DNA from: an uncultured Cohaesibacter sp.
GTDB lineage: Bacteria; Pseudomonadota; Alphaproteobacteria; Rhizobiales; Cohaesibacteraceae
Direction: 5' to 3'
Assembly (NCBI RefSeq): GCF_963678225.1
Contig: NZ_OY782764.1
Location: forward strand, 985,001 to 1,049,000
DNA: 64,000 nucleotides
Below, piece after piece: positions 31,371 to 40,239 of this stretch (position 1 is its first letter; every line of letters starts with the position of its first letter). The notes beneath the pieces were generated by a model. The model searched no databases. It had not been told where the DNA came from and was given only the letters and a program-made list of their open reading frames with translations. A program made the position numbers and the translations under genes.

Positions 31371-32927
31371 TTAGCGTTTCTTCTTACCTTTGCCGGGCAT
31401 ACCGCCCAGACCGGGAAATTTCGGGCCGCCCAAGCCGGGAAGACCTGGCATACCGCCGGGCAATCCTCCTGGAAGACCTCCGGGGAGACCGCCACCAGGC
31501 AGGCCACCACCCATTCCTTTGGCCATATCGCCCATACTGGGCATCTGACCGGATTTCTGCATTTCTTCAAGCTGGGCAGGATCTACCTGGGGCATGCCGC
31601 CACCGAACAGGCCGCCAAGGCCGCCCTTTTTCTTGCCCAGCATCTTCATCATGTCCGCCATCTGGCGATGCATTTTGAGAAGCTTGTTGATTTCGGACAC
31701 CTGCACGCCAGCACCAGCGGCAACGCGCTTCTTGCGGCTTGCATTGAGCAGCTTGGGATTGCGCCGCTCGGCCCGGGTCATGGAATTGATGATCGCCACC
31801 TGACGGTTGACGACGGAATCATCAAGATTGGCGGCAGACATCTGCTTTTTCAATTTGCCGATGCCCGGCATCAACCCCATGATGCCGCTCATACCGCCCA
31901 GCTTGGCCATCTGGCCCAACTGGTCCTTGAGATCCTCAAGATCGAATTTGCCTTTGCGGAGCTTTTCAGCGGCGGCGGCAGCCTTTTCGGCATCGATATT
32001 TTCGGCTGCTTTTTCAACCAGCGAAACAATATCGCCCATGCCCAGAATACGGCCGGCAATACGTTCGGGATGGAATTCTTCCAGCGCATCGGCTTTTTCA
32101 CCGGTACCCATCAGCTTGATCGGCTTGCCGGTAACAGCGCGCATGGAAAGAGCCGCACCACCGCGTCCGTCACCATCAACACGGGTCAGTACGATGCCGG
32201 TGACATCGCAGCGCTCGTCAAAGCTTTTGGCCACATTGACGGCGTCCTGACCGGTCAGGCTATCGGCAACCAGCAGAATTTCATGCGGGTTGGTAACCTT
32301 GCGGATTTCTTCCATCTCAACCATGAGAGGTTCATCCACATGGGTCCGGCCTGCGGTGTCGAGCATGACCACATCAAAGCCACCGAGCTTGGCAGCGTTA
32401 ATGGCGCGTTCTGCGATCTGTGTCGGCGTCTGGCCAGCCACGATCGGCAGCGTCGCGATGTCATTCTGTTCACCCAGCACCCGCAGCTGTTCTTGCGCGG
32501 CAGGACGGCGGGTATCGAGCGAGGCCATCAGAACCTTTTTGCGATCACGGGTCTGCAAGCGCAGCGCGATCTTGGCCGTCGAAGTGGTTTTACCAGACCC
32601 CTGAAGACCAACCATCATGATGGGCACAGGCGATGGCGCATTCAGATCAATAACCTTTGCGTCGGCGCCGAGCATTTCGACCATCTGGTCATGCACCAGC
32701 TTGATCACCATCTGACCCGGGCTGACCGACTTGATCACTTCAACGCCAACCGCCTTCTGTTTCACCTGCTCGGTGAACTGACGCACGACATCCAGAGCAA
32801 CGTCCGCTTCGATCAGGGCGCGACGAACTTCGCGCAGGGCAGCATTGACATCGGACTCGCTAAGCGCACCGCGCTTGGAGAGCTTGTCAAAAATGCCGCT
32901 TAGGCGATCTGATAGCGATTCAAACAT
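31371..32927 (-). CDS. ffh: signal recognition particle protein Ffh
   Basis: GTPase that binds signal sequences and SRP RNA to deliver nascent membrane proteins. It has 518 residues: N domain, G domain with GLQGSGKTTS (about 105-114), DTAGRTHVD and TRVDGDGRGGAAL, then the methionine-rich M domain (MADMMKMLGKKKGG). The C-terminal 60 residues form a Gly/Pro/Met-rich tail with GGLPGG repeats ending in KGKKKR, longer than the E. coli protein (453). The start follows GGAGCAAT. It is first in the ffh-rpsP-rimM-trmD run. Confidence 0.98.
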   Translation of the reverse strand: MFESLSDRLSGIFDKLSKRGALSESDVNAALREVRRALIEADVALDVVRQFTEQVKQKAVGVEVIKSVSPGQMVIKLVHDQMVEMLGADAKVIDLNAPSPVPIMMVGLQGSGKTTSTAKIALRLQTRDRKKVLMASLDTRRPAAQEQLRVLGEQNDIATLPIVAGQTPTQIAERAINAAKLGGFDVVMLDTAGRTHVDEPLMVEMEEIRKVTNPHEILLVADSLTGQDAVNVAKSFDERCDVTGIVLTRVDGDGRGGAALSMRAVTGKPIKLMGTGEKADALEEFHPERIAGRILGMGDIVSLVEKAAENIDAEKAAAAAEKLRKGKFDLEDLKDQLGQMAKLGGMSGIMGLMPGIGKLKKQMSAANLDDSVVNRQVAIINSMTRAERRNPKLLNASRKKRVAAGAGVQVSEINKLLKMHRQMADMMKMLGKKKGGLGGLFGGGMPQVDPAQLEEMQKSGQMPSMGDMAKGMGGGLPGGGLPGGLPGGLPGGMPGLPGLGGPKFPGLGGMPGKGKKKR

Positions 32928-33032
32928 GCATTGCTCCTTCGTTGCTTCCCATCAGTAAGACGTCTTTCCAATTTGGGCCTTTCCGCCCCATCTGCCAAGC
33001 AGATCCCCTAAAGAAAACCGCATAGCAAAAAT

Positions 33033-33063
33033 ACATCCGAGGGCGCAACGCGCTGTCGGATGT
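33033..33063. repeat. inverted repeat upstream of ffh
   Basis: Perfect 8-base arms ACATCCGA / TCGGATGT separated by 15 bases in the 292-base gap between ffh and the HAD gene. There is no T-run, so it is not an obvious terminator. It could be a protein site or an RNA hairpin. Function unknown. Confidence 0.5.
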
Positions 33064-33196
33064 GGACTTCCCGGTTCTCTTTACACCTTTGCGGGACCGG
33101 GTCAGTGGCTCAAATTGTCTTGTCTCGTGATGAGAATGGGCGGTTTCTACGCAATATTGCTCTCTGCGTCAACTGGATTCAGCGCTGAATGCAATG

Positions 33197-33222
33197 AAAA
33201 GGCCAGATTTCAGGCCTTTTTA
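33197..33222 (-). terminator. terminator of the HAD phosphatase gene
   Basis: AAAAGGCC / GGCCTTTT arms with an 8-base loop. It starts at the stop codon of the minus-strand HAD gene and runs into TTTTC. Confidence 0.65.
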
Positions 33223-33849
33223 CAAAAGTTCAGCACGCAATTCATCAATGGTGGCGACAATCTTATCTGTTCCCGCCGTTTCAAACTCTTCTCTGGACCC
33301 ATAGCCCCAAAGCAGGGAAACGGTCTTCATGCCGTTGGCCTTGCCACCCAGAATATCATGTTTGCGGTCTCCGATCATCACCGAACTCGATGCATTGGCC
33401 CCTGTCTTTTCCAGCGCATAGGTCAGAAGATCGGCTTTGTTGCCCCGCGTTCCATCCAGCTCGGCCCCGAATACGGCATCAAAATAGGAGGCCAATTCAA
33501 AGCGCTCGAGAATCGGATTGGCAAAAACATGCGGCTTGGAGGTTGCCACATAAAGCGGATGCCCTGCCGCCTTCAATTCAGTCAGCAGCTCCGGGATGCC
33601 TGCATAGACCTCATTTTCAAACAGGCCCGTCACCGAGTAATGCTCGCGATAGGCAAGCACTCCCTCTTCTGCGCGTTCGGGACCAACCATCACCGCAAAG
33701 CTTTCCGGCAATGGGGGGCCGATGACCCAGTCGAGATCGTCCGGAACCTCGGAAATCCCAAGCTTGTCGAGGGCATAATGGGTGGAGCTGATGATCCCTG
33801 CCTTTGGGTCGGTCAGGGTGCCATCAAGATCGAAAAATAGAGAAGTCAT
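33220..33849 (-). CDS. HAD-family hydrolase, phosphoglycolate phosphatase-like
   Basis: A 209-residue HAD phosphatase. Motif I DLDGTLTD (nucleophile Asp7, acid Asp9) and motif II TSKPH are followed by motifs III/IV in GDRKHDILGGKANG, and a helical cap domain (about 15-80) is present. It resembles the Gph/PpaX group that removes phosphate from 2-phosphoglycolate or pyrophosphate, but HAD substrate assignment from sequence is unreliable. No clear ribosome-binding site precedes the ATG. It lies between ffh and the diguanylate cyclase on the same strand. Confidence 0.85.
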   Translation of the reverse strand: MTSLFFDLDGTLTDPKAGIISSTHYALDKLGISEVPDDLDWVIGPPLPESFAVMVGPERAEEGVLAYREHYSVTGLFENEVYAGIPELLTELKAAGHPLYVATSKPHVFANPILERFELASYFDAVFGAELDGTRGNKADLLTYALEKTGANASSSVMIGDRKHDILGGKANGMKTVSLLWGYGSREEFETAGTDKIVATIDELRAELL

Positions 33850-33891
33850 GAAAAACCACTATCATTATCTGGTTGAGGCCGTGGCATATCG

Positions 33892-35151
33892 CTAGACAGC
33901 CTCGCATATCCTCGTCAATTCTAAACAATCGCCATCGCCTGCAGCGCCATCATCCAGAACCTCGCGAATGCGCATGGAAGGTTTGTAGGCCAGAACGCGA
34001 TTGCGCCCGTCTTTCTTGGCAAGATACATAGCATAATCAGCTGCGGTGAACAGATGATCAAAACTTTTCCCGACTGTTTTCACTGACACAAAGCCTATAC
34101 TCAGAGTGAAACTGATCGGGGCCCCCTTATAATCGAAGGAGGTCTGCTCGACCTTACGTCGCACTCTCTCCAGAATGGCCTCGTGATCATATCCTTCGCC
34201 GCTCAAATAGATGGCAAATTCTTCACCACCCATACGCCCCATCAGAGCGGAGGTGGGCAATTGCAGTTTGGTTGTCTTCACAAAATCGATGAGCACCTTG
34301 TCCCCGGCATCATGACCATAGGTATCATTGATCGTCTTGAAATGATCAATGTCCAGAATAGCCATGATCGCATCCGGTCCGCTATCCGGCAGCACACTGT
34401 TGATGCCTTTGACAAAGGCGCGACGATTGGAGATACCCGTCAAATCATCTGTTTCGGATGCGATACGGTGTCTCTTTTCGGCCTTGTCCTTGATGAGAAT
34501 GACCGTGGATATGGCCATCATCGTCGTGTTGAAGAAAATTTCCAGCAAGAACAGCTTCCACCATCCCGCCTCCATGCGCCCGTTGATCACAGGGGCTGGC
34601 TGGGTCAGGGTAAAGAAAACAACGAAGCCCCGAATGATGCCATGAATCACCAGCACAATCGACGTCGGAACCGCCATTGGCAAGGCCCGATTGCCAGCAC
34701 CATTAAAGACAAGATGGGCATTGCTAAAGGCAATACCCATAACAAACAGGGACTGCACCAAGGCATTTATATTGGGATCGGAATAGAGCCAGGGCGCCGC
34801 ACCAGCCAAAATCAGATACACAAGAGGGGCACCAAAAAAAGGCCAGGTCGGCGTTTTGTGCCCGTTAAAGGCTCGAAAACCGGCAATCATCCCTAAATTG
34901 GCTGCAATCACCACAGCGGTGCTTAACGCAGGAGCGAAGGCGCCCAACACTTCCTGCAATGCCAGCAATGCAGCAGCCACCACCCCCAGGACATAAGCCA
35001 ACATCCAATATCCAGCAGCCGGTTCATCGGTATTGGTCCGCCAAACCACTGCCATCGTAGATGCTGAAACAAGCAAAGATAAAAACAGACAAGCATAAAT
35101 AGACGCAATATCAAGCGCATTAAGCATAGATAGACGAGCCCCCAGTTGCAT
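33892..35151 (-). CDS. membrane diguanylate cyclase (GGDEF domain)
   Basis: A 419-residue protein with about seven hydrophobic helices in the first 225 residues, followed by a GGDEF domain. The active-site motif is GGEEF (about 308-312), with DDLTGISNRRAF and DIDHFKTINDTYGHDAGD also present, so cyclic-di-GMP synthesis is likely. The inhibitory RxxD five residues before GGEEF is absent (LPTSALMGR), so product feedback at this site is unlikely. The membrane part probably senses a signal. The start at 35151 has AGG close by; 35127 (MLNALDIAS) is the alternative. Confidence 0.9.
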   Translation of the reverse strand: MQLGARLSMLNALDIASIYACLFLSLLVSASTMAVVWRTNTDEPAAGYWMLAYVLGVVAAALLALQEVLGAFAPALSTAVVIAANLGMIAGFRAFNGHKTPTWPFFGAPLVYLILAGAAPWLYSDPNINALVQSLFVMGIAFSNAHLVFNGAGNRALPMAVPTSIVLVIHGIIRGFVVFFTLTQPAPVINGRMEAGWWKLFLLEIFFNTTMMAISTVILIKDKAEKRHRIASETDDLTGISNRRAFVKGINSVLPDSGPDAIMAILDIDHFKTINDTYGHDAGDKVLIDFVKTTKLQLPTSALMGRMGGEEFAIYLSGEGYDHEAILERVRRKVEQTSFDYKGAPISFTLSIGFVSVKTVGKSFDHLFTAADYAMYLAKKDGRNRVLAYKPSMRIREVLDDGAAGDGDCLELTRICEAV

Positions 35152-35449
35152 GCAGCCTAATCCAAAACTCTAAAAATAATCATAATCGTTACGATGAAAT
35201 CGATTGCATTTTGGCAAAAAAGACAGCACTCGGCATTTCGCAATGGCTGGGTCCTTGCAGCCTCCAAGTGAAACGCAATCCGCCCTGCGAACAAAATGCC
35301 AAGGGGGCACACACAAATGATTTTTCCTCACAAGCCCGCCTCTATCATTTTTCGCCAAAAGCGGTACATTGTCGCCAACAACAAACATAGTCTCCTCAAG
35401 CCCGGAAAATAGTGGCTTTTGGAGATGAAAAAGCCTACGGAGACCACCC
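35152..35449. other. divergent intergenic region, GGDEF gene to lysine-forming dehydrogenase
   Basis: About 300 bases between divergent starts. The left part is AT-rich. I see no convincing operator, riboswitch or small gene. Confidence 0.4.
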
Positions 35450-36544
35450 ATGTCACCTACACCTTCAGAGCAGAAAACCCATATCTGGCTACGTGACGAA
35501 GATCGCAGCACCGAACGCCGCACCGCATTGACGCCCAAAAATGCCAAATTACTGATCGAGAAAGGATTTTCCGTAACGGTCGAGAAAAGCGAAAAACGGG
35601 TCTGCACCAATGAGGAGTATGAAGCCGTCGGCTGCGCCCTCGCCGAGCCACGTTCATGGGTGGATGCGCCGAAGGATACGGTTATTCTTGGTCTCAAGGA
35701 ACTGGCGGAGACACCAAACAAACTGCCTCATCGCATGATCCATTTCGCCCATATCTACAAGGACCAGACCGGATGGGAAAAGGAGATGGCACGCTTCGTC
35801 AATGGCGATGGCCTGCTCTATGACATCGAGTTCCTGACCAACGAAAACGGACGCCGCGTTGCCGCCTTTGGCTATTGGGCCGGATGGATGGGAGCCGCTC
35901 TGGGCGCATTCCGCCTCTTGGAACGCCGTGCTGGCCGCGATGAGATCACCAAGGGAGTTTCCCCCTTCGAAAGCCAGCAGGAGATCATCGACAAGCTGAA
36001 AGCGTTAGCCGATGAAGGCGAAGGCGATTTGCCAACTGCCATCGTCATTGGCGCCAAAGGTCGTTCCGGCACAGGGGCCAGCGAATGCCTGGAAGCCATC
36101 GGCATGACAGTAACCAAGTGGGACATCGAGGAAACCCGCATCCTTGATCGACAAACCCTGCTCTCTCACGACATGATGGTCAATTGCGTGCTCATGTTTG
36201 GCCCGGGCCTGTTGCTCGCCAACAAAACCCATCTGGCTGCAGAAGGCGCAAAGATGAAGGTCATCTCAGACGTATCCTGCGATCCATTCTCCGATTTCAA
36301 TCCCTTGCCAATTTATGACGCCCCAACCAGTTGGGATGCGCCGGTTATCGAAGTGGCAAAGAATGGATCAGGCGATGCTGTCGAAGTCACCTCCATCGAC
36401 AATTTGCCTTCCCTGCTGCCAGCCCAGGCAGCGGAAGAATTTTCGGACCAATTCATCACCTCGCTGCTGCGTTTTGATGATGGCATCGAATGGAAGAACG
36501 CCAAGGCCAAATTCGAAGAAGTCCGCGCAAAAGCCGATCTCTGA
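35450..36544 (+). CDS. saccharopine dehydrogenase (NAD+, L-lysine-forming type)
   Basis: A 364-residue protein of the fungal Lys1 type (about 370), which interconverts saccharopine with lysine plus 2-oxoglutarate. The AlaDH/PNT N-terminal domain (IWLRDEDRSTERRTALTP, AHIYKDQTGW) and the NAD-binding domain (TAIVIGAKGRSGTGASECL) are both recognisable, and the active-site-like KGFSVTVEKSEKR is present. In bacteria this enzyme may serve lysine breakdown or synthesis; no partner saccharopine dehydrogenase (glutamate-forming) is next to it. The ATG follows GGAG. It is monocistronic with its own terminator. Confidence 0.88.
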   Translation: MSPTPSEQKTHIWLRDEDRSTERRTALTPKNAKLLIEKGFSVTVEKSEKRVCTNEEYEAVGCALAEPRSWVDAPKDTVILGLKELAETPNKLPHRMIHFAHIYKDQTGWEKEMARFVNGDGLLYDIEFLTNENGRRVAAFGYWAGWMGAALGAFRLLERRAGRDEITKGVSPFESQQEIIDKLKALADEGEGDLPTAIVIGAKGRSGTGASECLEAIGMTVTKWDIEETRILDRQTLLSHDMMVNCVLMFGPGLLLANKTHLAAEGAKMKVISDVSCDPFSDFNPLPIYDAPTSWDAPVIEVAKNGSGDAVEVTSIDNLPSLLPAQAAEEFSDQFITSLLRFDDGIEWKNAKAKFEEVRAKADL

Positions 36545-36590
36545 CAAGGCTTTCAAGGCCACTGGTCGACAATTCTTCAGACTTGTTTCA

Positions 36591-36620
36591 AGGGTGCGAG
36601 CAATTATCGCACCCTTTTTC
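36591..36620 (+). terminator. terminator of the saccharopine dehydrogenase gene
   Basis: AGGGTGCGA / TCGCACCCT perfect 9-base stem with a 7-base loop followed by TTTTC, 47 bases after the stop. Confidence 0.85.
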
Positions 36621-36855
36621 ATTTAAAAATCGCGCCAAACCAACTTATTGCCAATCGAAAAATGGCGAATTTTCACAAAACTGAAACCAAGGACTTCTCT
36701 ACTTGCGGACGACCTTCCGAAAACCCTCACGGAAAGTTCATCAACTGAATGCAATTAATTCATTCAATCCGTAGAAAGCCTGATTATATAATCTTAAGGC
36801 CATAAATTTTTGGCGAACCTGACCGGATTACTTAATGCAATAATGGGGACCAACC

Positions 36856-37299
36856 ATGCATAAAATCGCTCTCGCTACTATCGCTTTGTCATTGATTGCT
36901 GCGCCAGCCCTTGCTGGCCCGAAAGAAGACGCTGTTGCCGAACGCCAGGCCTACTTCAAAAAACTTGGTGGCAATATGGGCCCGCTGGCCAAACTGCTCA
37001 AAGGCGACTATGACGCCGCAACCGCTCAGCAGCATGCAGATGCACTAGCAGACCTCACAACACAGGATATCAGTGGCCTGTTTGTTGAAGGCACTTCCAC
37101 CGAAGACATGCCCGGCAAGACCGAAGCGCTTCCGGTTATTTGGGAAGACATGGATGGCTTTGCCGCCAAATATGAAGCATTGGCAACGGCAGCGGCCAAC
37201 CTGAAGGCTGAAGCAGGTAAAGGCAAAGCCCAACTGGCCGCCGCTTTTGGCCCGGTTGGCGCCTCTTGCAAAAGCTGCCACGATGGCTTCCGCGACTAA
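36856..37299 (+). CDS. cytochrome c' family protein
   Basis: Periplasmic c-type cytochrome of 147 residues. A signal peptide ends at ALA20-Gly21. The single heme site CKSCH at 138-142 is near the C-terminus, as in four-helix cytochromes c', which bind NO and CO. The middle (AFGPVGASCKSCHDGFR) matches the family. GGGGACC precedes the ATG. The next gene encodes a cytochrome b561, which could reduce it from the membrane quinone side; the pair is common in proteobacteria and probably co-transcribed. Confidence 0.9.
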   Translation: MHKIALATIALSLIAAPALAGPKEDAVAERQAYFKKLGGNMGPLAKLLKGDYDAATAQQHADALADLTTQDISGLFVEGTSTEDMPGKTEALPVIWEDMDGFAAKYEALATAAANLKAEAGKGKAQLAAAFGPVGASCKSCHDGFRD

Positions 37300-37307
37300 T
37301 CAACAAA

Positions 37308-37344
37308 GGAGCCGGGTATTGGTTGATACCCGGCTCCGCTTTAT
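37308..37344 (+). terminator. strong hairpin between the cytochrome genes
   Basis: Perfect 12-base stem GGAGCCGGGTAT / ATACCCGGCTCC with a 6-base loop, followed by GCTTTATTT, 8 bases after the cytochrome c' stop. The T-run is interrupted, so it may be a partial terminator or an RNA-stabilising hairpin that favours the first gene. Confidence 0.65.
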
Positions 37345-37383
37345 TTGATATTCATTTGCAGCACGAAACAGCAGGCTATGACA

Positions 37384-37992
37384 ATGAACGAACAGCCAGA
37401 ACAAGACCCGAATCTGGAACGCATCCGTCTTTGGGATCCAGCCATCCGCCTATTTCACTGGACCTTGCTCATTTGCGTTGTTGCCGCCTGGGGGCTGGGC
37501 GAATTTGGCCCGGATATCATGACCCTGCATTTCTATTTCGGCTATGCTGTTGCCGCGCTGCTGGGCTTCCGTCTGATCTGGGGATTGATAGGGCCAAAAG
37601 TGGTGCGCTTTGCCCATTTTATCTATAGCCCGAAAACAACGCTCTCCTATGCCTCCAAAATCATGGAGCGCAAACCCAGCTACTGGCGCGGCCACAATCC
37701 GGTTGGCGCTTTGGCAGTCTTTGCCCTGATGGGTATCCTGATCGCTCAGGTCGCAACAGGTCTGATGGGAGATCCCGACGATTATATCAATGTCGGTCCG
37801 CTGGCCAGTTATGTTGGCTATGACACCGCCACGTTGGCCATCGAGATCCACGAAACATTGGCCCCTATCCTGCTCTTGCTGGTGCTCGTTCATGTCGCCG
37901 CTATTGCCTTTTACAAGGTCTGGAAACGCGAAGACCTGATCAAGCCCATGATCACCGGCTGGAAATGGGTCAAAAAGGCAGAAACCGACTGA
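37384..37992 (+). CDS. cytochrome b561 domain protein
   Basis: Inner-membrane diheme b-type cytochrome of about 202 residues with four hydrophobic helices. Histidines for heme lie in RLFHWTLL, TLHFYFGY, IEIHETLAP and VLVHVAAIAF, the pattern of bacterial b561/Ni-Fe hydrogenase b-type subunits. It probably passes electrons between quinol and the preceding cytochrome c'. The start is uncertain: ATG 37384 has AGG 8 bases before it, and ATG 37378 and 37345 are in frame. Confidence 0.88.
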   Translation: MNEQPEQDPNLERIRLWDPAIRLFHWTLLICVVAAWGLGEFGPDIMTLHFYFGYAVAALLGFRLIWGLIGPKVVRFAHFIYSPKTTLSYASKIMERKPSYWRGHNPVGALAVFALMGILIAQVATGLMGDPDDYINVGPLASYVGYDTATLAIEIHETLAPILLLLVLVHVAAIAFYKVWKREDLIKPMITGWKWVKKAETD

Positions 37993-38014
37993 TTTCAAAC
38001 ACCGCTATCAGTGA

Positions 38015-38458
38015 TCAGATTGTGCTGAGCAGGATGCTTGTCTCACTGTTCAGCACCCCCTCAATCAAGCGGACCTCGCGCAAAACCCGGTCGAAATCCG
38101 ACAGGGACGCTGTCTGGATTTCCGCTACAAGATCCCACGCCCCATTCGTCGTATGCAATGTGTGAAGCTCCGGCATACCGCGCAATTTCCTAATGACCTG
38201 CGACGTCGATTTCCCCACCACCTCGATCAGCATGATTGCGCGAATGCCATCCAGCTCATAATCTTCGCGCACACGCACCGTATAGCCAAGAATCGCACCT
38301 GACTCCATCAGGCGATCAAGCCTGTTCTGCACTGTCCCACGCGAGACTTGCAGAATATCGGCCAGTTTGGAGAGCGGCGCACGCCCGTCATGGCGCAAAA
38401 GCGAGATGAGATCCCGATCCAGCTGATCGAAAATATGCTTGGCCTGTTGCGTCACCAT
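38015..38458 (-). CDS. Lrp/AsnC family transcriptional regulator
   Basis: A 147-residue protein with helix-turn-helix DRDLISLLRHDGRAPLSKLA and the recognition helix VSRGTVQNRLDRL, then a RAM domain (IMLIEVVGKSTSQVIRKLRG). It is divergent from the ornithine cyclodeaminase gene with 250 bases between the starts. This fits an amino acid-responsive activator of that gene, probably sensing an arginine- or ornithine-family ligand. The ligand is inferred from context. Confidence 0.9.
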   Translation of the reverse strand: MVTQQAKHIFDQLDRDLISLLRHDGRAPLSKLADILQVSRGTVQNRLDRLMESGAILGYTVRVREDYELDGIRAIMLIEVVGKSTSQVIRKLRGMPELHTLHTTNGAWDLVAEIQTASLSDFDRVLREVRLIEGVLNSETSILLSTI

Positions 38459-38708
38459 GTGGTTTGTCCTCTCTCCCCTCGGAATATCTGATCAATTCTG
38501 ACGAATTGCACAATTTTCACTTTAAATTTGTATAATCACTTATCATTTATTGAAGGGTTTTGCCATTTTTTCTGAAAATTTGTCTCGGTATTCTAATAGG
38601 ACAATCATGATCCATCCGCCGCGCAGACCATCATCATGTCATGTGCCTACAGAATGGATCCAAAGGCCTTCAGAGCCACCTTCTTACAGATTTTCAGGAA
38701 CGCATACC

Positions 38709-39779
38709 ATGCCAGCACCACAGAAAGACACTCTCAATCTTGTTCCCTTTGTCAGCGTCGACAACATGATGAAGCTGATCCTGTCCATCGGCGTAGAAGA
38801 AGCGATCGAAGGGATCGCAGCCCAGATTGAAGCCGATTTCAAACGCTGGGAAAGCTTTGACAAGACCCCCCGCATCGCATCCCATTCCAAGGAAGGTGTC
38901 ATCGAGCTGATGCCGACCAGCGACGGCGAGGTCTATGGCTTCAAATATGTCAACGGCCACCCGAAAAACACCAAGGAAGGCCTGCAGACCGTCACCGCTT
39001 TCGGGCTTCTGGCCGATGTCTATACCGGTTATCCGGTGCTGCTGACGGAAATGACCATTCTCACTGCGCTCAGAACCGCAGCCACCTCCGCCGTTGCCGC
39101 CAAATATCTTGCCCCAAAGAATGCAAAGGTCATGGCGATGATCGGCAACGGGGCACAATGTGAATTTCAGGCACTGGCCTTCAAGCGCATTTGCGGCATC
39201 GATACCGTGCGCCTGTTTGACATTGACCCGATTGCCACCGACAAGGCGGAATTCAACTTGAGGGATTCCGGCCTCAAGGTTGTGCGCACATCAAGCCACC
39301 AGGAATGCGTCTCTGGCGCGGATATCATCACCACCTGCACCGCTGACAAACAATGCGCCACCATCCTGACCGACAACATGGTCGGCTCCGGCCAGCATAT
39401 AAATGCCATCGGCGGCGACTGTCCGGGCAAGACGGAGCTGCATGGAGACATTCTGCGCCGTTCAGATATTTTCGTTGAGTATCCGCCACAGACCCGCATT
39501 GAAGGCGAAATCCAACAGCTGGATCCGGACCATCCGGTCAAGGAACTCTGGAAAGTGATGACCGGAGAGGAAGAAGGCCGCACCTCCGAAGGTCAGATCA
39601 CCCTGTTTGATTCCGTCGGCTTTGCCATCGAGGATTTCTCTGCCCTGCGTTACATCCATGATGTCATCAAGGGTACGCCCTTCTACGACGATCTCGACAT
39701 GCTGGCCGATCCTGACGAGCCACGCGATCTCTACGGCATGGTCCGCCGCGCAGAAAAGTCTCTGGCCGCTGCCGAATAG
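38709..39779 (+). CDS. ornithine cyclodeaminase family protein
   Basis: A 356-residue member of the OCD/mu-crystallin family with NAD-binding segment AMIGNGAQCEFQALAFKR and the conserved GGDCPGKTEL and EYPPQTRIEGE stretches. OCD converts ornithine to proline plus ammonia. Relatives act on other amino acids, and the closeness to the long type with a C-terminal extension favours ornithine. The ATG at 38709 has AGGAA 8 bases before it; the frame is open back to 38550 without similarity. It is divergent from its probable Lrp regulator. Confidence 0.88.
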   Translation: MPAPQKDTLNLVPFVSVDNMMKLILSIGVEEAIEGIAAQIEADFKRWESFDKTPRIASHSKEGVIELMPTSDGEVYGFKYVNGHPKNTKEGLQTVTAFGLLADVYTGYPVLLTEMTILTALRTAATSAVAAKYLAPKNAKVMAMIGNGAQCEFQALAFKRICGIDTVRLFDIDPIATDKAEFNLRDSGLKVVRTSSHQECVSGADIITTCTADKQCATILTDNMVGSGQHINAIGGDCPGKTELHGDILRRSDIFVEYPPQTRIEGEIQQLDPDHPVKELWKVMTGEEEGRTSEGQITLFDSVGFAIEDFSALRYIHDVIKGTPFYDDLDMLADPDEPRDLYGMVRRAEKSLAAAE

Positions 39780-40239
39780 GCCAGGCATCCGGGCTTGAAG
39801 CAAACAAATAGATTGCCATTAAATAGGCCTCTGCGCACTGCGCGGGGCCCTTTTCTTATATCCTCGGCTAATATCCGGTTTTTCCCTTATACGAAAGAAT
39901 GAACAGGCAGAAATTGGGTATATTCCAAGTTTTTATTTGCCTACTGGTCAAGGATATTCAGAAAATACAAGAATAAAGTGACAAAATTTTCCTAATTGTT
40001 TAGCGAAACCCTTTTGCCTTCATGATCCTCTAGGCAATTGGTGGAATATTTTCTGTCCTCCCCTCAGATATCAAACGATTATACCTCCATATTACATACC
40101 AAAGAGCAATACCGCACACGTAGACGCTCTGCTATCGCCTAAGCATAATAGTCTGAAAAACAAACCGAGCATCACCGCACCAAACACGCTCAAAAGGGGA
40201 TGGTGCACAATTTCAATAGACGAGTTCTGGGAGGAACGC
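39780..40239. other. AT-rich gap upstream of acs
   Basis: 460 bases without a gene. An imperfect GGCC-rich hairpin followed by TTTTC at about 39825-39858 probably terminates the OCD gene. The rest is AT-rich and presumably holds the acs promoter. I see no identified operator, sigma-54 motif or riboswitch. Confidence 0.45.

Noticed and set aside
33033..33063. SRP (4.5S) RNA beside ffh
   Set aside because: The inverted repeat is too short and the conserved GGAAG/AGCAG core loop of SRP RNA is absent, so I do not call ffs here.
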